A DNA stretch of 64,000 nucleotides from Shinella fusca (GTDB taxonomy: Bacteria > Pseudomonadota > Alphaproteobacteria > Rhizobiales > Rhizobiaceae), in NCBI RefSeq assembly GCF_014203155.1, contig NZ_JACHIK010000012.1, positions 1 through 64,000 on the forward strand, given 5' to 3'. Shown here in pieces: positions 10,393 through 19,510 of the stretch. Made by a program: the position numbers and the translations under genes. A model generated the notes under the pieces. That model was not told the DNA's origin. It saw only the letters and a list, made by a program, of their open reading frames with translations, and did not search any database. Position 1 is the stretch's first letter; each line of letters starts with the position of its first letter.

Positions 10393-11952
10393 ATGCGTGC
10401 GGAAGACCATCGCAGCGACAAGACCCGGCCGTTCACCGGCGCCGAATATCTCGCGAGCCTTCGCGACGGGCGGGAAGTCTATATCAACGGCGAGCGCATC
10501 GCCGACGTCACCAGCCACCCCTCCATGCGCAATTCGGCCCGCTCCATCGCCCGCATGTACGATGCGCTGCACGATCCGAAGCGTAAGGAAATGCTTACAT
10601 CGCCGACCGACACCGGCTCCGGCGGCTACACGCACAAATATTTCCGCGTCGCCCATTCCGCCGCCGATCTTGTCGGCCAGCAGGGCGCCATCGCCGACTG
10701 GGCGCGCATGTCCTATGGCTGGATGGGCCGCACGGCGGATTACAAGGCCGCCCTCATGAACACGCTCGGGGCGAATGCCGACTGGTATGGCCCCTTTAAG
10801 GACAATGCGCTTTCCTGGCACAGGCGCGCGCAGGAAAGCGTGCTCTTCATGAACCACGCCATCGTCAACCCGCCGATCGACCGCCACAAGCCGGCCGATG
10901 CGGTAAAGGACGTCTTCGTCCACATCACGAAGGAAACCGACGCCGGCATTTTTGTCTCCGGCGCCAAGGTCGTCGCCACCTCCTCGGCGCTGACGCATTA
11001 CAACTTCCTCGCCCAGAGCTCGGCGACCGTCACCGAGGACCCGTCGCTCTCCGTCATGTTCATCCTGCCGATGAATGCGCCGGGCGTAAAAATGTTCTGC
11101 CGCGTCTCCTACGAGCAGACGGCCAATGCCGCGGGCCATCCCTTCGACTACCCGCTCTCCTCGCGCTTCGACGAGAACGACGCGATCCTCGTGCTCGACA
11201 ATGTCTTCATCCCCTGGGAGGACGTGCTGGTGCTGCGCGATGCGGCGAAGATCCTCTCCTTCCACCCGGCCTCCGGCTTCATGCACGGCTATTGCTTCCA
11301 GGGCTGCACGCGCCTTGCGGTGAAGATGGACTTCCTCGCCGGCCTCCTCGCGAAAGCCCTGCGCGCCACCGGGGGCGACGCCTTCCGCGGCAACCAGGCG
11401 ATGCTCGGCGAGGTGATCGCCATCCGCCACCAGTTCTGGGCCTTCTCCAACGCCATGGCCTACAACCCGATCCCCTGGGCGAACGGCGCGGTGCTGCCGA
11501 ACCTCGAAGCCGCGCTCTGCTACCGCACCTTCATGTCGGAGGCCTATCCGAAGGTCATCGACATCGTGCGCCGCACGGTGGCCTCGGGCCTCATCTATCT
11601 GCCTTCCTCGGCGAAGGACTTCGCCAATCCCGAGATCGACCGCTACCTCGCGCAATATGTCCGCGGCTCGAACGACATGGGCCATATCGAGCGCATCAAG
11701 ATCATGAAGCTGCTGTGGGATGCGACCGGCACGGAATTCGGCGGCCGTCACGCGCTTTACGAGCTCAACTATGCCGGCGCGCCGGAGGAGGTGCGCCTTC
11801 AGGTGCTGAAGGGCGCCGAGCGCGGCGGGCGGCTGAAGGAGATGGAAGCCCTCGTCGACCAGTGCATGGCCGATTACGACGAGACCGGCTGGACGGGCGA
11901 CACCTGGCTGCCGCCGCTCGGCGACGATGCCCTGCGCGATGCGGCCGAATGA
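10393..11952 (+). CDS. hpaB: 4-hydroxyphenylacetate 3-monooxygenase, oxygenase component
   Basis: HpaB uses FADH2 from HpaC and O2 to hydroxylate 4-hydroxyphenylacetate to 3,4-dihydroxyphenylacetate (homoprotocatechuate). The 519-residue protein is full length and shows the family start RPFTGAEYLASLRDGREVYINGERI. Further conserved blocks are HKYFRVAHSAADLVGQQGAIA and GSNDMGHIERIKIMKLLWDATGTEFGGRHALYELNY. The ATG at 10393 follows GAGGAGGATGCAGC. It is divergent from hpaA and 10 bp before hpaC. Confidence 0.96.
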   Translation: MRAEDHRSDKTRPFTGAEYLASLRDGREVYINGERIADVTSHPSMRNSARSIARMYDALHDPKRKEMLTSPTDTGSGGYTHKYFRVAHSAADLVGQQGAIADWARMSYGWMGRTADYKAALMNTLGANADWYGPFKDNALSWHRRAQESVLFMNHAIVNPPIDRHKPADAVKDVFVHITKETDAGIFVSGAKVVATSSALTHYNFLAQSSATVTEDPSLSVMFILPMNAPGVKMFCRVSYEQTANAAGHPFDYPLSSRFDENDAILVLDNVFIPWEDVLVLRDAAKILSFHPASGFMHGYCFQGCTRLAVKMDFLAGLLAKALRATGGDAFRGNQAMLGEVIAIRHQFWAFSNAMAYNPIPWANGAVLPNLEAALCYRTFMSEAYPKVIDIVRRTVASGLIYLPSSAKDFANPEIDRYLAQYVRGSNDMGHIERIKIMKLLWDATGTEFGGRHALYELNYAGAPEEVRLQVLKGAERGGRLKEMEALVDQCMADYDETGWTGDTWLPPLGDDALRDAAE

Positions 11953-11962
11953 AGGCCGCACG

Positions 11963-12475
11963 ATGGACAGCAACGTCTCCCGGACCGAATTCCGCAACGC
12001 GATGGCGCGGGTCTGCGCACCGGTCAACGTGATCACCACCAAGGGCGCGGCCGGGCGCGGCGGCTTCACCGCGACCGCCATGTGCTCGGTGACCGACGAG
12101 CCGCCGACGCTGCTCGTCTGCATGAACAGCCGCTCGGCCCAGACGGGCCTCTTCATCGAGAACGGCCGCTTCTGCGTCAACGTGCTGACGCAGGAGCACA
12201 AGGGCCTCGCCGCCTCCTTCGCGGGCCGCGAGGCCGACATGGAGGCGCGCTACGGCGAAGCCGAATGGCTGGACCTTGCCTCCGGCAACCAGGCGCTTGC
12301 CGATGCCATCGTCTCCTTCGACTGCCGGCTGACGGAAGCCCGGCTGGTGGGTACCCACAATATCCTCATCGGCGAGGTGATGGACATCCGCTGCCGGCGT
12401 GATGGCCACGCGCTCCTCTATTTCGACCGCAACTACGTGCATGTGCCGACGCAGGCAGGCAGTTTCGGCGGATAG
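11963..12475 (+). CDS. hpaC: Flavin reductase component HpaC
   Basis: HpaC reduces FAD with NADH and supplies FADH2 to HpaB. The 170-residue flavin-reductase-like protein shows VNVITTKGAAGRGGFTATAMCSVTDEPPTLLVCMN and ends with GHALLYFDRNYV, as in the HpaC/RutF family. The ATG at 11963 gives MDSNVSRTEFRNAMARV; an in-frame ATG at 11927 would overlap hpaB and is not needed. hpaBC form a separate short operon from hpaF onward. Confidence 0.93.
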   Translation: MDSNVSRTEFRNAMARVCAPVNVITTKGAAGRGGFTATAMCSVTDEPPTLLVCMNSRSAQTGLFIENGRFCVNVLTQEHKGLAASFAGREADMEARYGEAEWLDLASGNQALADAIVSFDCRLTEARLVGTHNILIGEVMDIRCRRDGHALLYFDRNYVHVPTQAGSFGG

Positions 12476-12495
12476 GACAAGGCCGCAGGAGCCTC

Positions 12496-12529
12496 TTGAC
12501 AAGCGCCTTTCTATTTAACATGTTAAATA
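12496..12529 (+). promoter_or_regulatory. Promoter and HpaR-type operator of the hpaFEDGHI operon
   Basis: TTGACA (12496-12501) is a consensus -35 box. At -10 spacing lies TATTTAACATGTTAAATA (12512-12529), a perfect 18-bp palindrome covering the core promoter. MarR-family sites are palindromes of this size, and the MarR-type hpaR gene ends this cluster, so repression by HpaR with release by pathway aromatics is likely. The RBS GGGAGGA follows at about 12544. Confidence 0.82.
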
Positions 12530-12553
12530 AAGAATTGCGTGCCGGGAGGAACC

Positions 12554-12940
12554 ATGCCGCATCTCACCGTCGAATATTCGGCCAATCTGGAAGGCCGCAC
12601 CGATCTTGACGCGCTCTGTGCCGCGCTGCTGGAAACGGTGCTGGAAACCGGCCTCTTCGAGGTCGGCGCCGTGCGGGTGCGGGCACTTCGTGCCGACCAC
12701 TACGCGATTGCCGACCGCCTGCCGGAAAACGCCTTCATCGACCTCAACCTGCGCATCGGCAAGGGCCGGAGCGCGGAGGAGAAAAAGCGCGCCGGCGAGG
12801 CGCTCTTTGCCACGGCCGGAAGGCTGCTCGCCCCTCTCTTCGAAACGCCGCACTTCGCGCTCTCGCTCGAAATCCGCGAGATCGACGCGGAACTGAGCTG
12901 GAAGAAGAACGCCATCCATCCGCGCCTGCGCGGCAAGTAA
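12554..12940 (+). CDS. hpaF: 5-carboxymethyl-2-hydroxymuconate delta-isomerase
   Basis: HpaF isomerises 5-carboxymethyl-2-hydroxymuconate to the oxo form. The 128-residue protein belongs to the tautomerase (MIF) superfamily and begins Met-Pro-His, so that Pro becomes the N-terminal catalytic base after Met removal. This decides the start: ATG at 12554, preceded by GGGAGGAACC, rather than the upstream in-frame ATG at 12539. Family blocks PHLTVEYSANL and FIDLNLRIGKGRS are visible. First gene of the seven-gene operon. Confidence 0.92.
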   Translation: MPHLTVEYSANLEGRTDLDALCAALLETVLETGLFEVGAVRVRALRADHYAIADRLPENAFIDLNLRIGKGRSAEEKKRAGEALFATAGRLLAPLFETPHFALSLEIREIDAELSWKKNAIHPRLRGK

Positions 12941-12949
12941 GGAAACACC

Positions 12950-14467
12950 ATGTCGAAACTTCAGGAAAACATCGCCAGGGCGGAGGCCTATCTTGCCCGC
13001 TTCAAGGAGAAGGGCGTCTTGAACCGCATCGCCGGCGAGGACGCCGCGGCGGCGGACGGCGCGACCTTCGAGACCATCTCTCCCGTCGACCTGAAGCCGC
13101 TCGCGACCGTCGCGAAAGGCACCGCCGCCGATATCGACCGCGCGGCGAAGGCCGCGAAGGCCGCCTTCGCCGACTGGGCCGCCATGCCCGGCGCCGCCCG
13201 CAAGAAGCTGCTGCACAAGATCGCCGATGCCATCGTGGCGCGGGCGGAGGAGATCGCCTTCGTCGAATGCATGGATACGGGGCAGTCGCTGCGCTTCATG
13301 GCGAAGGCCGCGCTGCGCGGGGCGGAGAACTTCCGCTTCTTCGCCGACCGTGCGCCGGAGGCCCGCGACGGCAGGACGCTGCGCACCGAAACCCAGGTCA
13401 ACATGACGACCCGCGTGCCGATCGGCCCGGTCGGCATCATCACGCCCTGGAACACGCCCTTCATGCTCTCGACGTGGAAGATCGCCCCGGCGCTCGCCGC
13501 CGGCTGCACCATCGTCCACAAGCCGGCCGAATTCTCGCCGCTGACGGCGCGCCTGCTCATCGAGATCGCCGAGGAGGCGGGCCTGCCGAAGGGCGTGTGG
13601 AACCTCGTCAACGGTTTCGGCGAGGACGCCGGCAAGGCGCTCACCGAGCATCCGCTGATCAAGGCCATCGGCTTCGTCGGCGAAAGCCGCACCGGCTCGA
13701 TGATCATGAAGCAGGGCGCCGACACGCTGAAGCGCGTGCATTTCGAGCTCGGCGGCAAGAACCCCGTCGTCGTCTTCGCCGATGCGGACCTCGAGCGGGC
13801 GGCGGACGCCGCCGTCTTCATGATCTATTCGCTGAACGGCGAGCGCTGCACGTCCTCATCGCGCCTCCTGGTGGAAGAGAGCATCTACGGGAAATTCACC
13901 GCCCTCGTCGCTGAAAAGGCAAGCCGCATCAAGGTCGGCCATCCGCTCGATCCGGAAACCGTCGTCGGCCCGCTGATCCATCCGGTGCATGAGAAGAAGG
14001 TGCTCGACTATATCGAGATCGGCCGCAAGGAGGGCGCGACGGTCGCGGCGGGCGGCGGGAAATTCGCAGGTCCCGGCGGCGGCTGCTATGTTCACCCGAC
14101 CCTCTTCACCGGCGCGACCAACACCATGCGCATCGCGCAGGAAGAGATCTTCGGCCCCGTCTTGACGGCCATTCCCTTCAGGGACGAGGCGGAGGCGCTG
14201 GCGCTTGCCAACGACGTCCAGTACGGCCTCACCGGCTATCTGTGGACCGCCGACGTCACGCGCGCCTTCCGCTTCACCGATCATCTCGACGCGGGCATGA
14301 TCTGGGTGAACTCGGAGAACGTGCGCCACCTGCCGACGCCCTTCGGCGGCGTCAAGAATTCCGGCATCGGCCGCGACGGCGGTGACTGGTCCTTCGACTT
14401 CTACATGGAGACGAAGAACATCGCCTTCGCCACGAGCGCCCACGCGATTCCAAAGCTTGGCGGCTGA
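12950..14467 (+). CDS. hpaE: 5-carboxymethyl-2-hydroxymuconate semialdehyde dehydrogenase
   Basis: HpaE oxidises the ring-cleavage semialdehyde to 5-carboxymethyl-2-hydroxymuconate with NAD+. The 505-residue aldehyde dehydrogenase has GPVGIITPWNTPFML, the catalytic Glu in FELGGKNP and the nucleophilic Cys in LNGERCTSSSR. The RBS AAGGAAACACC precedes ATG 12950. It lies 9 bp after hpaF. Confidence 0.94.
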   Translation: MSKLQENIARAEAYLARFKEKGVLNRIAGEDAAAADGATFETISPVDLKPLATVAKGTAADIDRAAKAAKAAFADWAAMPGAARKKLLHKIADAIVARAEEIAFVECMDTGQSLRFMAKAALRGAENFRFFADRAPEARDGRTLRTETQVNMTTRVPIGPVGIITPWNTPFMLSTWKIAPALAAGCTIVHKPAEFSPLTARLLIEIAEEAGLPKGVWNLVNGFGEDAGKALTEHPLIKAIGFVGESRTGSMIMKQGADTLKRVHFELGGKNPVVVFADADLERAADAAVFMIYSLNGERCTSSSRLLVEESIYGKFTALVAEKASRIKVGHPLDPETVVGPLIHPVHEKKVLDYIEIGRKEGATVAAGGGKFAGPGGGCYVHPTLFTGATNTMRIAQEEIFGPVLTAIPFRDEAEALALANDVQYGLTGYLWTADVTRAFRFTDHLDAGMIWVNSENVRHLPTPFGGVKNSGIGRDGGDWSFDFYMETKNIAFATSAHAIPKLGG

Positions 14468-14556
14468 AGCCGCCGGCCCGAAACTCGGCGGCCGATCGCC
14501 GCCGCCCACAGACTGCGCCCGCACTCGCCCGCCGAGGCGGGCTTGAGGAGGACCCC

Positions 14557-15537
14557 ATGCCCGTACCCCAGCCCAATCTCTACCCGCCGTTCAACATCGT
14601 GCGGCTCAGCCATGTCGAATTCGGCGTCACCGACCTTGCGAAATCCCGCGCCTTCTATGTCGACACGCTCGGTCTGCAGGTGACGGACGAGACGGCCGAC
14701 ACGATCTATCTGCGCGCCATGGAAGAGCGCGGCCACCATTGCATCGTGCTCCGGAAATGCGACAGGCCGGAAGCGCGCGACCTCGGCTTCAAGGTCTTCG
14801 ACGACGGCGACCTCGACAAGGCCGCGCATTTCTTCAAGGGCAAGGACCTGCCGGTGGAATGGGTCGAGCGCCCCTATCAGGGCCGCACCTTCCGCACGCG
14901 CGACCCGATGGGCATTCCGCTTGAATTCTACACGAAGATGGACCGCCTACCGCCGATCCACCAGAAATATGCGCTCTATCGCGGCGTCAAGCCGCTGCGC
15001 ATCGATCATTTCAACTGCTTCTCGCCGGATGTCGACGCCTCCGTCGCCTTCTACAACGAGCTCGGCTTCCGCGTGACGGAGTACACGCAGGACGAGGAGA
15101 GCGGCAGGCTCTGGGCCGCCTGGACGCACCGCAAGGGCGGCGTGCACGACATCGCCTTCACCAACGGCCGCGGCCCGCGCCTCCACCACACCGCCTTCTG
15201 GGTGCCGACGCCGCTCAACATCATCGACCTGCTCGACCTGATGGCGACGACCGGCTGGGTCTCCAACATCGAGCGCGGCCCCGGCCGCCACGGCATCTCC
15301 AACGCCTTCTTCCTCTATATCCTCGATCCGGACGGCCACCGCATCGAGATCTACTGCTCGGACTACCAGACGGTGGACCCGGACCTCGAACCCATCAAGT
15401 GGGACCTCAAGGACCCACAGCGCCAGACGCTCTGGGGCGCGCCGGCGCCGAAATCCTGGTTCGAGCACGGCAGCCTATTCGCCGGCACGGCGGTCTCGGA
15501 TTCGCAGCTCAAGGCCCAGCCGATCATCGCGCCCTGA
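14557..15537 (+). CDS. hpaD: 3,4-dihydroxyphenylacetate (homoprotocatechuate) 2,3-dioxygenase, VOC type
   Basis: This extradiol dioxygenase opens the homoprotocatechuate ring next to the hydroxyls. The 326-residue protein has the two-domain VOC architecture of the type I (Brevibacterium fuscum-like) enzyme, not the LigB-type fold of E. coli HpaD. The 2-His-1-carboxylate ligands map to His151 (RIDHFN), His211 (RLHHTAF) and Glu264 (HRIEIYCSDY). The RBS GAGGAGGA precedes ATG 14557. An 89-bp gap after hpaE holds no clear promoter or terminator. Confidence 0.94.
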   Translation: MPVPQPNLYPPFNIVRLSHVEFGVTDLAKSRAFYVDTLGLQVTDETADTIYLRAMEERGHHCIVLRKCDRPEARDLGFKVFDDGDLDKAAHFFKGKDLPVEWVERPYQGRTFRTRDPMGIPLEFYTKMDRLPPIHQKYALYRGVKPLRIDHFNCFSPDVDASVAFYNELGFRVTEYTQDEESGRLWAAWTHRKGGVHDIAFTNGRGPRLHHTAFWVPTPLNIIDLLDLMATTGWVSNIERGPGRHGISNAFFLYILDPDGHRIEIYCSDYQTVDPDLEPIKWDLKDPQRQTLWGAPAPKSWFEHGSLFAGTAVSDSQLKAQPIIAP

Positions 15538-15598
15538 AACGCATTGCAAATCCCCGGCCGAGCGCCGAGAACAGGGCAATGCCTGAAGGGAGCAAGAC

Positions 15599-17005
15599 AT
15601 GGACAGCGAAGAATTCCGCAAGTGGTCGCAAACCGCCGCCGACTGGGGCGCCGACTACCGGGCGGGCCTGCGCGAGCGGCCGGTGCGCGCCCGGACGAAG
15701 CCGGGCGACATCGCCCGGCAGATCGCCGACGCCGCCCCGGAAGCGGGCGAGGCCATGGAGGCGATCTTCGCCGATTTCGAGCGCATCGTTCCCGATGGGC
15801 TCACCCATTGGCAGCATCCGCGCTTCTTCGCCTATTTCCCGGCCAATGCCGCGCCGGTCTCGGTGATCGCGGACTACCTCGTCACCGCCGTCGCCGCCCA
15901 GTGCATGCTCTGGCAGACCTCGCCGGCGGCGACGGAACTGGAAACCCGCACCGTCGACTGGCTGCGCCGGGCGCTCGACCTGCCGGAGGGCTTTGCCGGC
16001 GTCATCCAGGATTCGGCCTCCACCGCGACGCTCGCCGCCGTACTGGTGATGCGCGAAAAGGCGCTTTCCTGGAAGGGCAACAGCGAGGGGCTGGCGGCGC
16101 ACAAGGTCGTGCGCGTCTATGCCTCGAAACAGGTCCACACCTCCATCGACCGGGCGATCTGGATCGCCGGCATCGGCGAGGCGAACCTCGTGCGCATCCC
16201 GACGAAGGGCCCCCTCAACGGCATGGACCCGGAGGCGCTCGACGCCGCGATCAAGGCGGACCTTGCGGCCGGCTACATCCCGGCCGGGGTCATCGCCTGC
16301 ACCGGCGGCACTTCGATCGGCGCCTGCGACCCGATCCGCGCGGTCGCCGAAGTCGCGAAGGCGCATGGGCTTTACCTGCATGTGGACGCGGCATGGGCCG
16401 GTTCGGCGATGATCTGCCCGGAATTCCGCACGCTCTGGGACGGCATCGAGGCGGCCGATTCCATCGTCTTCAACCCGCACAAATGGCTGGGGGCGAATTT
16501 CGACTGCTCGGTGCAGTTCATCAGGAACCCCGAGGACCAGGTACGTACGCTGGCCATCCAGCCGGAATACCTGAAGACCCACGGCCATGACGGCATCGTC
16601 AACTATTCCGAATGGTCCGTGCCGCTCGGCCGGCGCTTCCGCGCACTGAAGCTCTGGTTCCTGATGCGCTACCACGGCCTCGAGGGCTTGCGCGCGATGA
16701 TCCGCAACCATGTGAAATGGTCGGAGGAACTCGCCGGGCGGCTTGCCGCCGAACCGGACTTCGAGATCGTCAGCGCGCCGGTGCTCTCGCTCTTCTCCTT
16801 CCGCCACAAGAGCGGCGAGGATGCCGACGCGCACAACATCGCCCTCGTCAACGCCATCAACGACGACGGCCGCATCTATCTCACGCAAACCCGCGTCGAC
16901 GGGCGCATCGCCATCCGCTTCCAGGCCGGCCAGTTCGAGATGACGCGCGACGACGCCGACACCGCCTTCACGGCGATCACCGAGATCGCCCGCAGACCGA
17001 CTTAA
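15599..17005 (+). CDS. PLP-dependent aromatic L-amino-acid decarboxylase (group II)
   Basis: The 468-residue protein is a full-length group II decarboxylase. The PLP lysine is Lys295 (NPHKWLG) and the pyridine-ring Asp is Asp263 (HVDAAWAG). His180 (KQVHTSIDRA) and Tyr324 (EYLKTHGH) match the two residues that favour true decarboxylation in aromatic amino acid decarboxylases; aldehyde-synthase versions replace one of them. Likely substrates are tyrosine, DOPA, phenylalanine or tryptophan. It sits inside the hpa operon between hpaD and hpaG, so it may feed tyramine or dopamine toward the pathway, but no amine oxidase is encoded here. Substrate is inference. Confidence 0.85.
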   Translation: MDSEEFRKWSQTAADWGADYRAGLRERPVRARTKPGDIARQIADAAPEAGEAMEAIFADFERIVPDGLTHWQHPRFFAYFPANAAPVSVIADYLVTAVAAQCMLWQTSPAATELETRTVDWLRRALDLPEGFAGVIQDSASTATLAAVLVMREKALSWKGNSEGLAAHKVVRVYASKQVHTSIDRAIWIAGIGEANLVRIPTKGPLNGMDPEALDAAIKADLAAGYIPAGVIACTGGTSIGACDPIRAVAEVAKAHGLYLHVDAAWAGSAMICPEFRTLWDGIEAADSIVFNPHKWLGANFDCSVQFIRNPEDQVRTLAIQPEYLKTHGHDGIVNYSEWSVPLGRRFRALKLWFLMRYHGLEGLRAMIRNHVKWSEELAGRLAAEPDFEIVSAPVLSLFSFRHKSGEDADAHNIALVNAINDDGRIYLTQTRVDGRIAIRFQAGQFEMTRDDADTAFTAITEIARRPT

Positions 17006-17015
17006 GGAGACCGCC

Positions 17016-17894
17016 ATGGCCGAACGGCCCCGCCTCGCCGGCTTTTCCCATCAGGGTATCCTGAAATACGGCCTCGTCCGGGACGGCATCGTCGACCTTT
17101 CCGCCCGCTACGGCGCGCGCTGGCCGAGCCTGCGCGAGGTGATCGAGGCGGGGGCGCTCGTGACGCTGGCGGAAGAGGCCGCAGCGCTTCCGGCAGACCA
17201 TGCGCTCGAGGATATCACCTACGAGATCCCGGTCCCCGCGCCGGAGAAGATCATCTGCGTCGGCGTCAACTTCCCGGACCGCAACGAGGAGTACAAGGAC
17301 GGGCAGGCCGCGCCCGCCAATCCGTCGCTCTTCATCCGCTTCCCGCGCTCCTTCACCGGCCACGGCCGGCCGCTGGTCCGCCCGCCGGAAAGCCCGCAGC
17401 TCGACTACGAGGGCGAGATCGCCATCGTCATCGGCAAGGGCGGCCGCCGCATAGCGGAGGCCGATGCGCTCGATCACATCGCAGCGCTCACCCTTTGCAA
17501 CGAAGGCACCATCCGCGACTGGGTGCGCCATGCCAAGTTCAACGTCACGCAGGGCAAGAACTTCGACGCGACGGGCTCCATCGGCCCCTGGCTGGTGCCC
17601 TTCACCGATGAAGGCCAGATCGCCGACATCGCGCTCGAAACCCGCGTCAACGGCGAGGTGCGCCAGAGCGACCGCACGGGCCGCATGATCTTCTCCTTCC
17701 GCAGGATCGTCAATTACATCTCCACCTTCACGACGCTGGTGCCGGGCGACGTCATCGTCTGCGGCACGCCGACGGGGGCGGGCGCGCGCTTCGACCCGCC
17801 GGTCTGGCTAAAGCCGGGCGACGTGGTGGAGATCGAGGCCGAGGGCATCGGCCTTCTCCGCAACACCATCGCCGACGAGGTTTTCCGACCATGA
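17016..17894 (+). CDS. hpaG: Fumarylacetoacetate-hydrolase-fold HpaG (HHDD isomerase / OPET decarboxylase)
   Basis: HpaG decarboxylates 5-oxopent-3-ene-1,2,5-tricarboxylate and isomerises the product in the homoprotocatechuate path. This 292-residue protein has one FAH domain with KIICVGVNFPDRNEEY, the metal acids in LDYEGEIAIVIGKGG, and GDVIVCGTPTGAGARFDPP. E. coli HpaG is a fused two-domain protein of about 430 residues, so this is a single-domain version and may act as a dimer of identical domains. ATG 17016 follows AAGGAGACCGCC; the 3' end overlaps hpaH (ATGA). Confidence 0.82.
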   Translation: MAERPRLAGFSHQGILKYGLVRDGIVDLSARYGARWPSLREVIEAGALVTLAEEAAALPADHALEDITYEIPVPAPEKIICVGVNFPDRNEEYKDGQAAPANPSLFIRFPRSFTGHGRPLVRPPESPQLDYEGEIAIVIGKGGRRIAEADALDHIAALTLCNEGTIRDWVRHAKFNVTQGKNFDATGSIGPWLVPFTDEGQIADIALETRVNGEVRQSDRTGRMIFSFRRIVNYISTFTTLVPGDVIVCGTPTGAGARFDPPVWLKPGDVVEIEAEGIGLLRNTIADEVFRP

Positions 17895-18694
17895 TGACGC
17901 CAGACGACATCCGCGCCGCCGCCCAGAGCCTCGACGAGGCCGAGCGCACCCGCATCCAGACCGGCCTCCTCTCGCTCAAGCACCCGGCCATTACCATGGA
18001 CGACGCCTATGCGATCCAGGGCGCCTGGGTGAAAAAGAAGATCGCCGACGGCCGCCGCGTGATCGGCTGGAAGATCGGCCTCACCTCCAAGGCCATGCAA
18101 TATGCGCTGAACATCGACATTCCCGATTCCGGCGTGCTCTTCGACGACATGGTCTTCGAGGACGGCGCGACGGTTCCGGCCGGCCGCTTCATCCAGCCGC
18201 GCGTCGAGGCGGAGATCGCCTTCGTCATGAAGGCCCCGCTCAAGGGGCCCGGCGTCACCGTCTTCGACGTCCTGAACGCCACGGACTACGTCACCCCGGC
18301 GCTGGAAATCCTCGACACGCGCATCCTGCGCGTCGACCCGGAGACGAAGAAGGCGCGCACCATCTTCGACACGATCTCCGACAATGCCGCCAATGCCGGC
18401 ATCGTCACGGGAGGGCGCGCCGTCAGGCCCGACGAGATCGACATGCGCTGGATGGGCGCCATCGTCAGCCGCAACGCCGAGGTGGAGGAAACCGGCCTCG
18501 GCGCCGGCGTGCTCAACCAGCCGGCCCGCGGCGTCGCTTGGCTCGCCAACCGTCTCGCACAATATGGCGACGGCATCGAGGCGGGGCAGATCGTGCTCGC
18601 CGGCTCGTTCATCCGCCCCGTCGAGGCTCGCCACGGCGATACCATCGTCGCCGACTTCGGGCCTTACGGCTCCGTCAGCCTGTTCTTCGCATAG
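17891..18694 (+). CDS. hpaH: 2-oxo-hept-4-ene-1,7-dioate hydratase
   Basis: HpaH adds water to 2-oxohept-4-enedioate, giving 4-hydroxy-2-oxoheptanedioate. The 267-residue protein is typical of the MhpD/HpaH hydratase family: [61 protein letters not shown]. Its start overlaps hpaG and it lies 8 bp before hpaI. Confidence 0.94.
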   Translation: MMTPDDIRAAAQSLDEAERTRIQTGLLSLKHPAITMDDAYAIQGAWVKKKIADGRRVIGWKIGLTSKAMQYALNIDIPDSGVLFDDMVFEDGATVPAGRFIQPRVEAEIAFVMKAPLKGPGVTVFDVLNATDYVTPALEILDTRILRVDPETKKARTIFDTISDNAANAGIVTGGRAVRPDEIDMRWMGAIVSRNAEVEETGLGAGVLNQPARGVAWLANRLAQYGDGIEAGQIVLAGSFIRPVEARHGDTIVADFGPYGSVSLFFA

Positions 18695-18702
18695 GAGGTC
18701 CC

Positions 18703-19509
18703 ATGCCCGCCCCGAAAAACCGCTTCAAGCAGGCGCTGAAGGACGGCCGTGCGCAGATCGGCCTCTGGCAGGCGCTCGCCAGTCCCTACACGGTCGAGAT
18801 CTGCGCCGAGGCGGGCTACGACTGGCTGCTGCTCGACGCCGAGCACGCGCCGAACGACGTGCCGCTGCTCGTCTCCCAGCTCCAGGCGATGAAGGGCTCG
18901 GCCAGCCACGCCGTCATCCGCCCGCCCATCGGCGAGACGTGGATCGTCAAGCAGCTCCTCGACATCGGCGCGCAGACGCTGCTGGTCCCCATGGTCGACA
19001 GCAAGGCGATGGCGGACGCGATGGTGAAGGCCGTGCGCTATCCGCCGCATGGCGTGCGCGGCGTCGGCGCGGCGCTCGCAAGGGCCTCGGCCTTCAACCG
19101 CACGGCGGACTATCTCCAGACGGCCAATGACGAAATCTGCCTGCTCCTGCAGGTGGAAAGCCGCGCCGGGCTTGCCGCGCTCGACGACATCGCCGGCACG
19201 GAAGGCGTCGACGGCGTCTTCATCGGCCCGGCCGACCTTGCCGCCGACATGGGTTTCCTCGGCAAGCCCGGCGCGCCGGAGGTGCAGGCGGAAGTCGAGA
19301 AGGCGCTTCGGAAAATCCAGGCGCACGGCAAGGCGGCGGGCATCCTCACCGGCGATCTCGGCCTTGCGAAACGCTATCTGGAGCTCGGCGCCACCTTCGT
19401 CGCCATCGGCAACGACGTGACGTTGCTCGCCAACGCGACGACGAAGCTGCTCTCGGATTTCAAGGCGGCCGAGCCGGCGACGGCGCCGGGCACCGCCAGG
19501 GTCTACTGA
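18703..19509 (+). CDS. hpaI: 4-hydroxy-2-oxoheptanedioate aldolase
   Basis: HpaI is the class II (metal-dependent) aldolase that splits 4-hydroxy-2-oxoheptanedioate into pyruvate and succinate semialdehyde, ending the pathway. The 268-residue protein shows IGLWQALASPYTVEICAEAGYDWLLLDAEHAPND, the arginine block VRGVG, and GPADLAADMG. ATG 18703 follows AGGAGGTCCC; the open frame begins earlier at 18538 inside hpaH but the RBS fixes the start. Last gene of the operon, convergent with hpaR one base later. Confidence 0.94.
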   Translation: MPAPKNRFKQALKDGRAQIGLWQALASPYTVEICAEAGYDWLLLDAEHAPNDVPLLVSQLQAMKGSASHAVIRPPIGETWIVKQLLDIGAQTLLVPMVDSKAMADAMVKAVRYPPHGVRGVGAALARASAFNRTADYLQTANDEICLLLQVESRAGLAALDDIAGTEGVDGVFIGPADLAADMGFLGKPGAPEVQAEVEKALRKIQAHGKAAGILTGDLGLAKRYLELGATFVAIGNDVTLLANATTKLLSDFKAAEPATAPGTARVY

Positions 19510-19510
19510 C

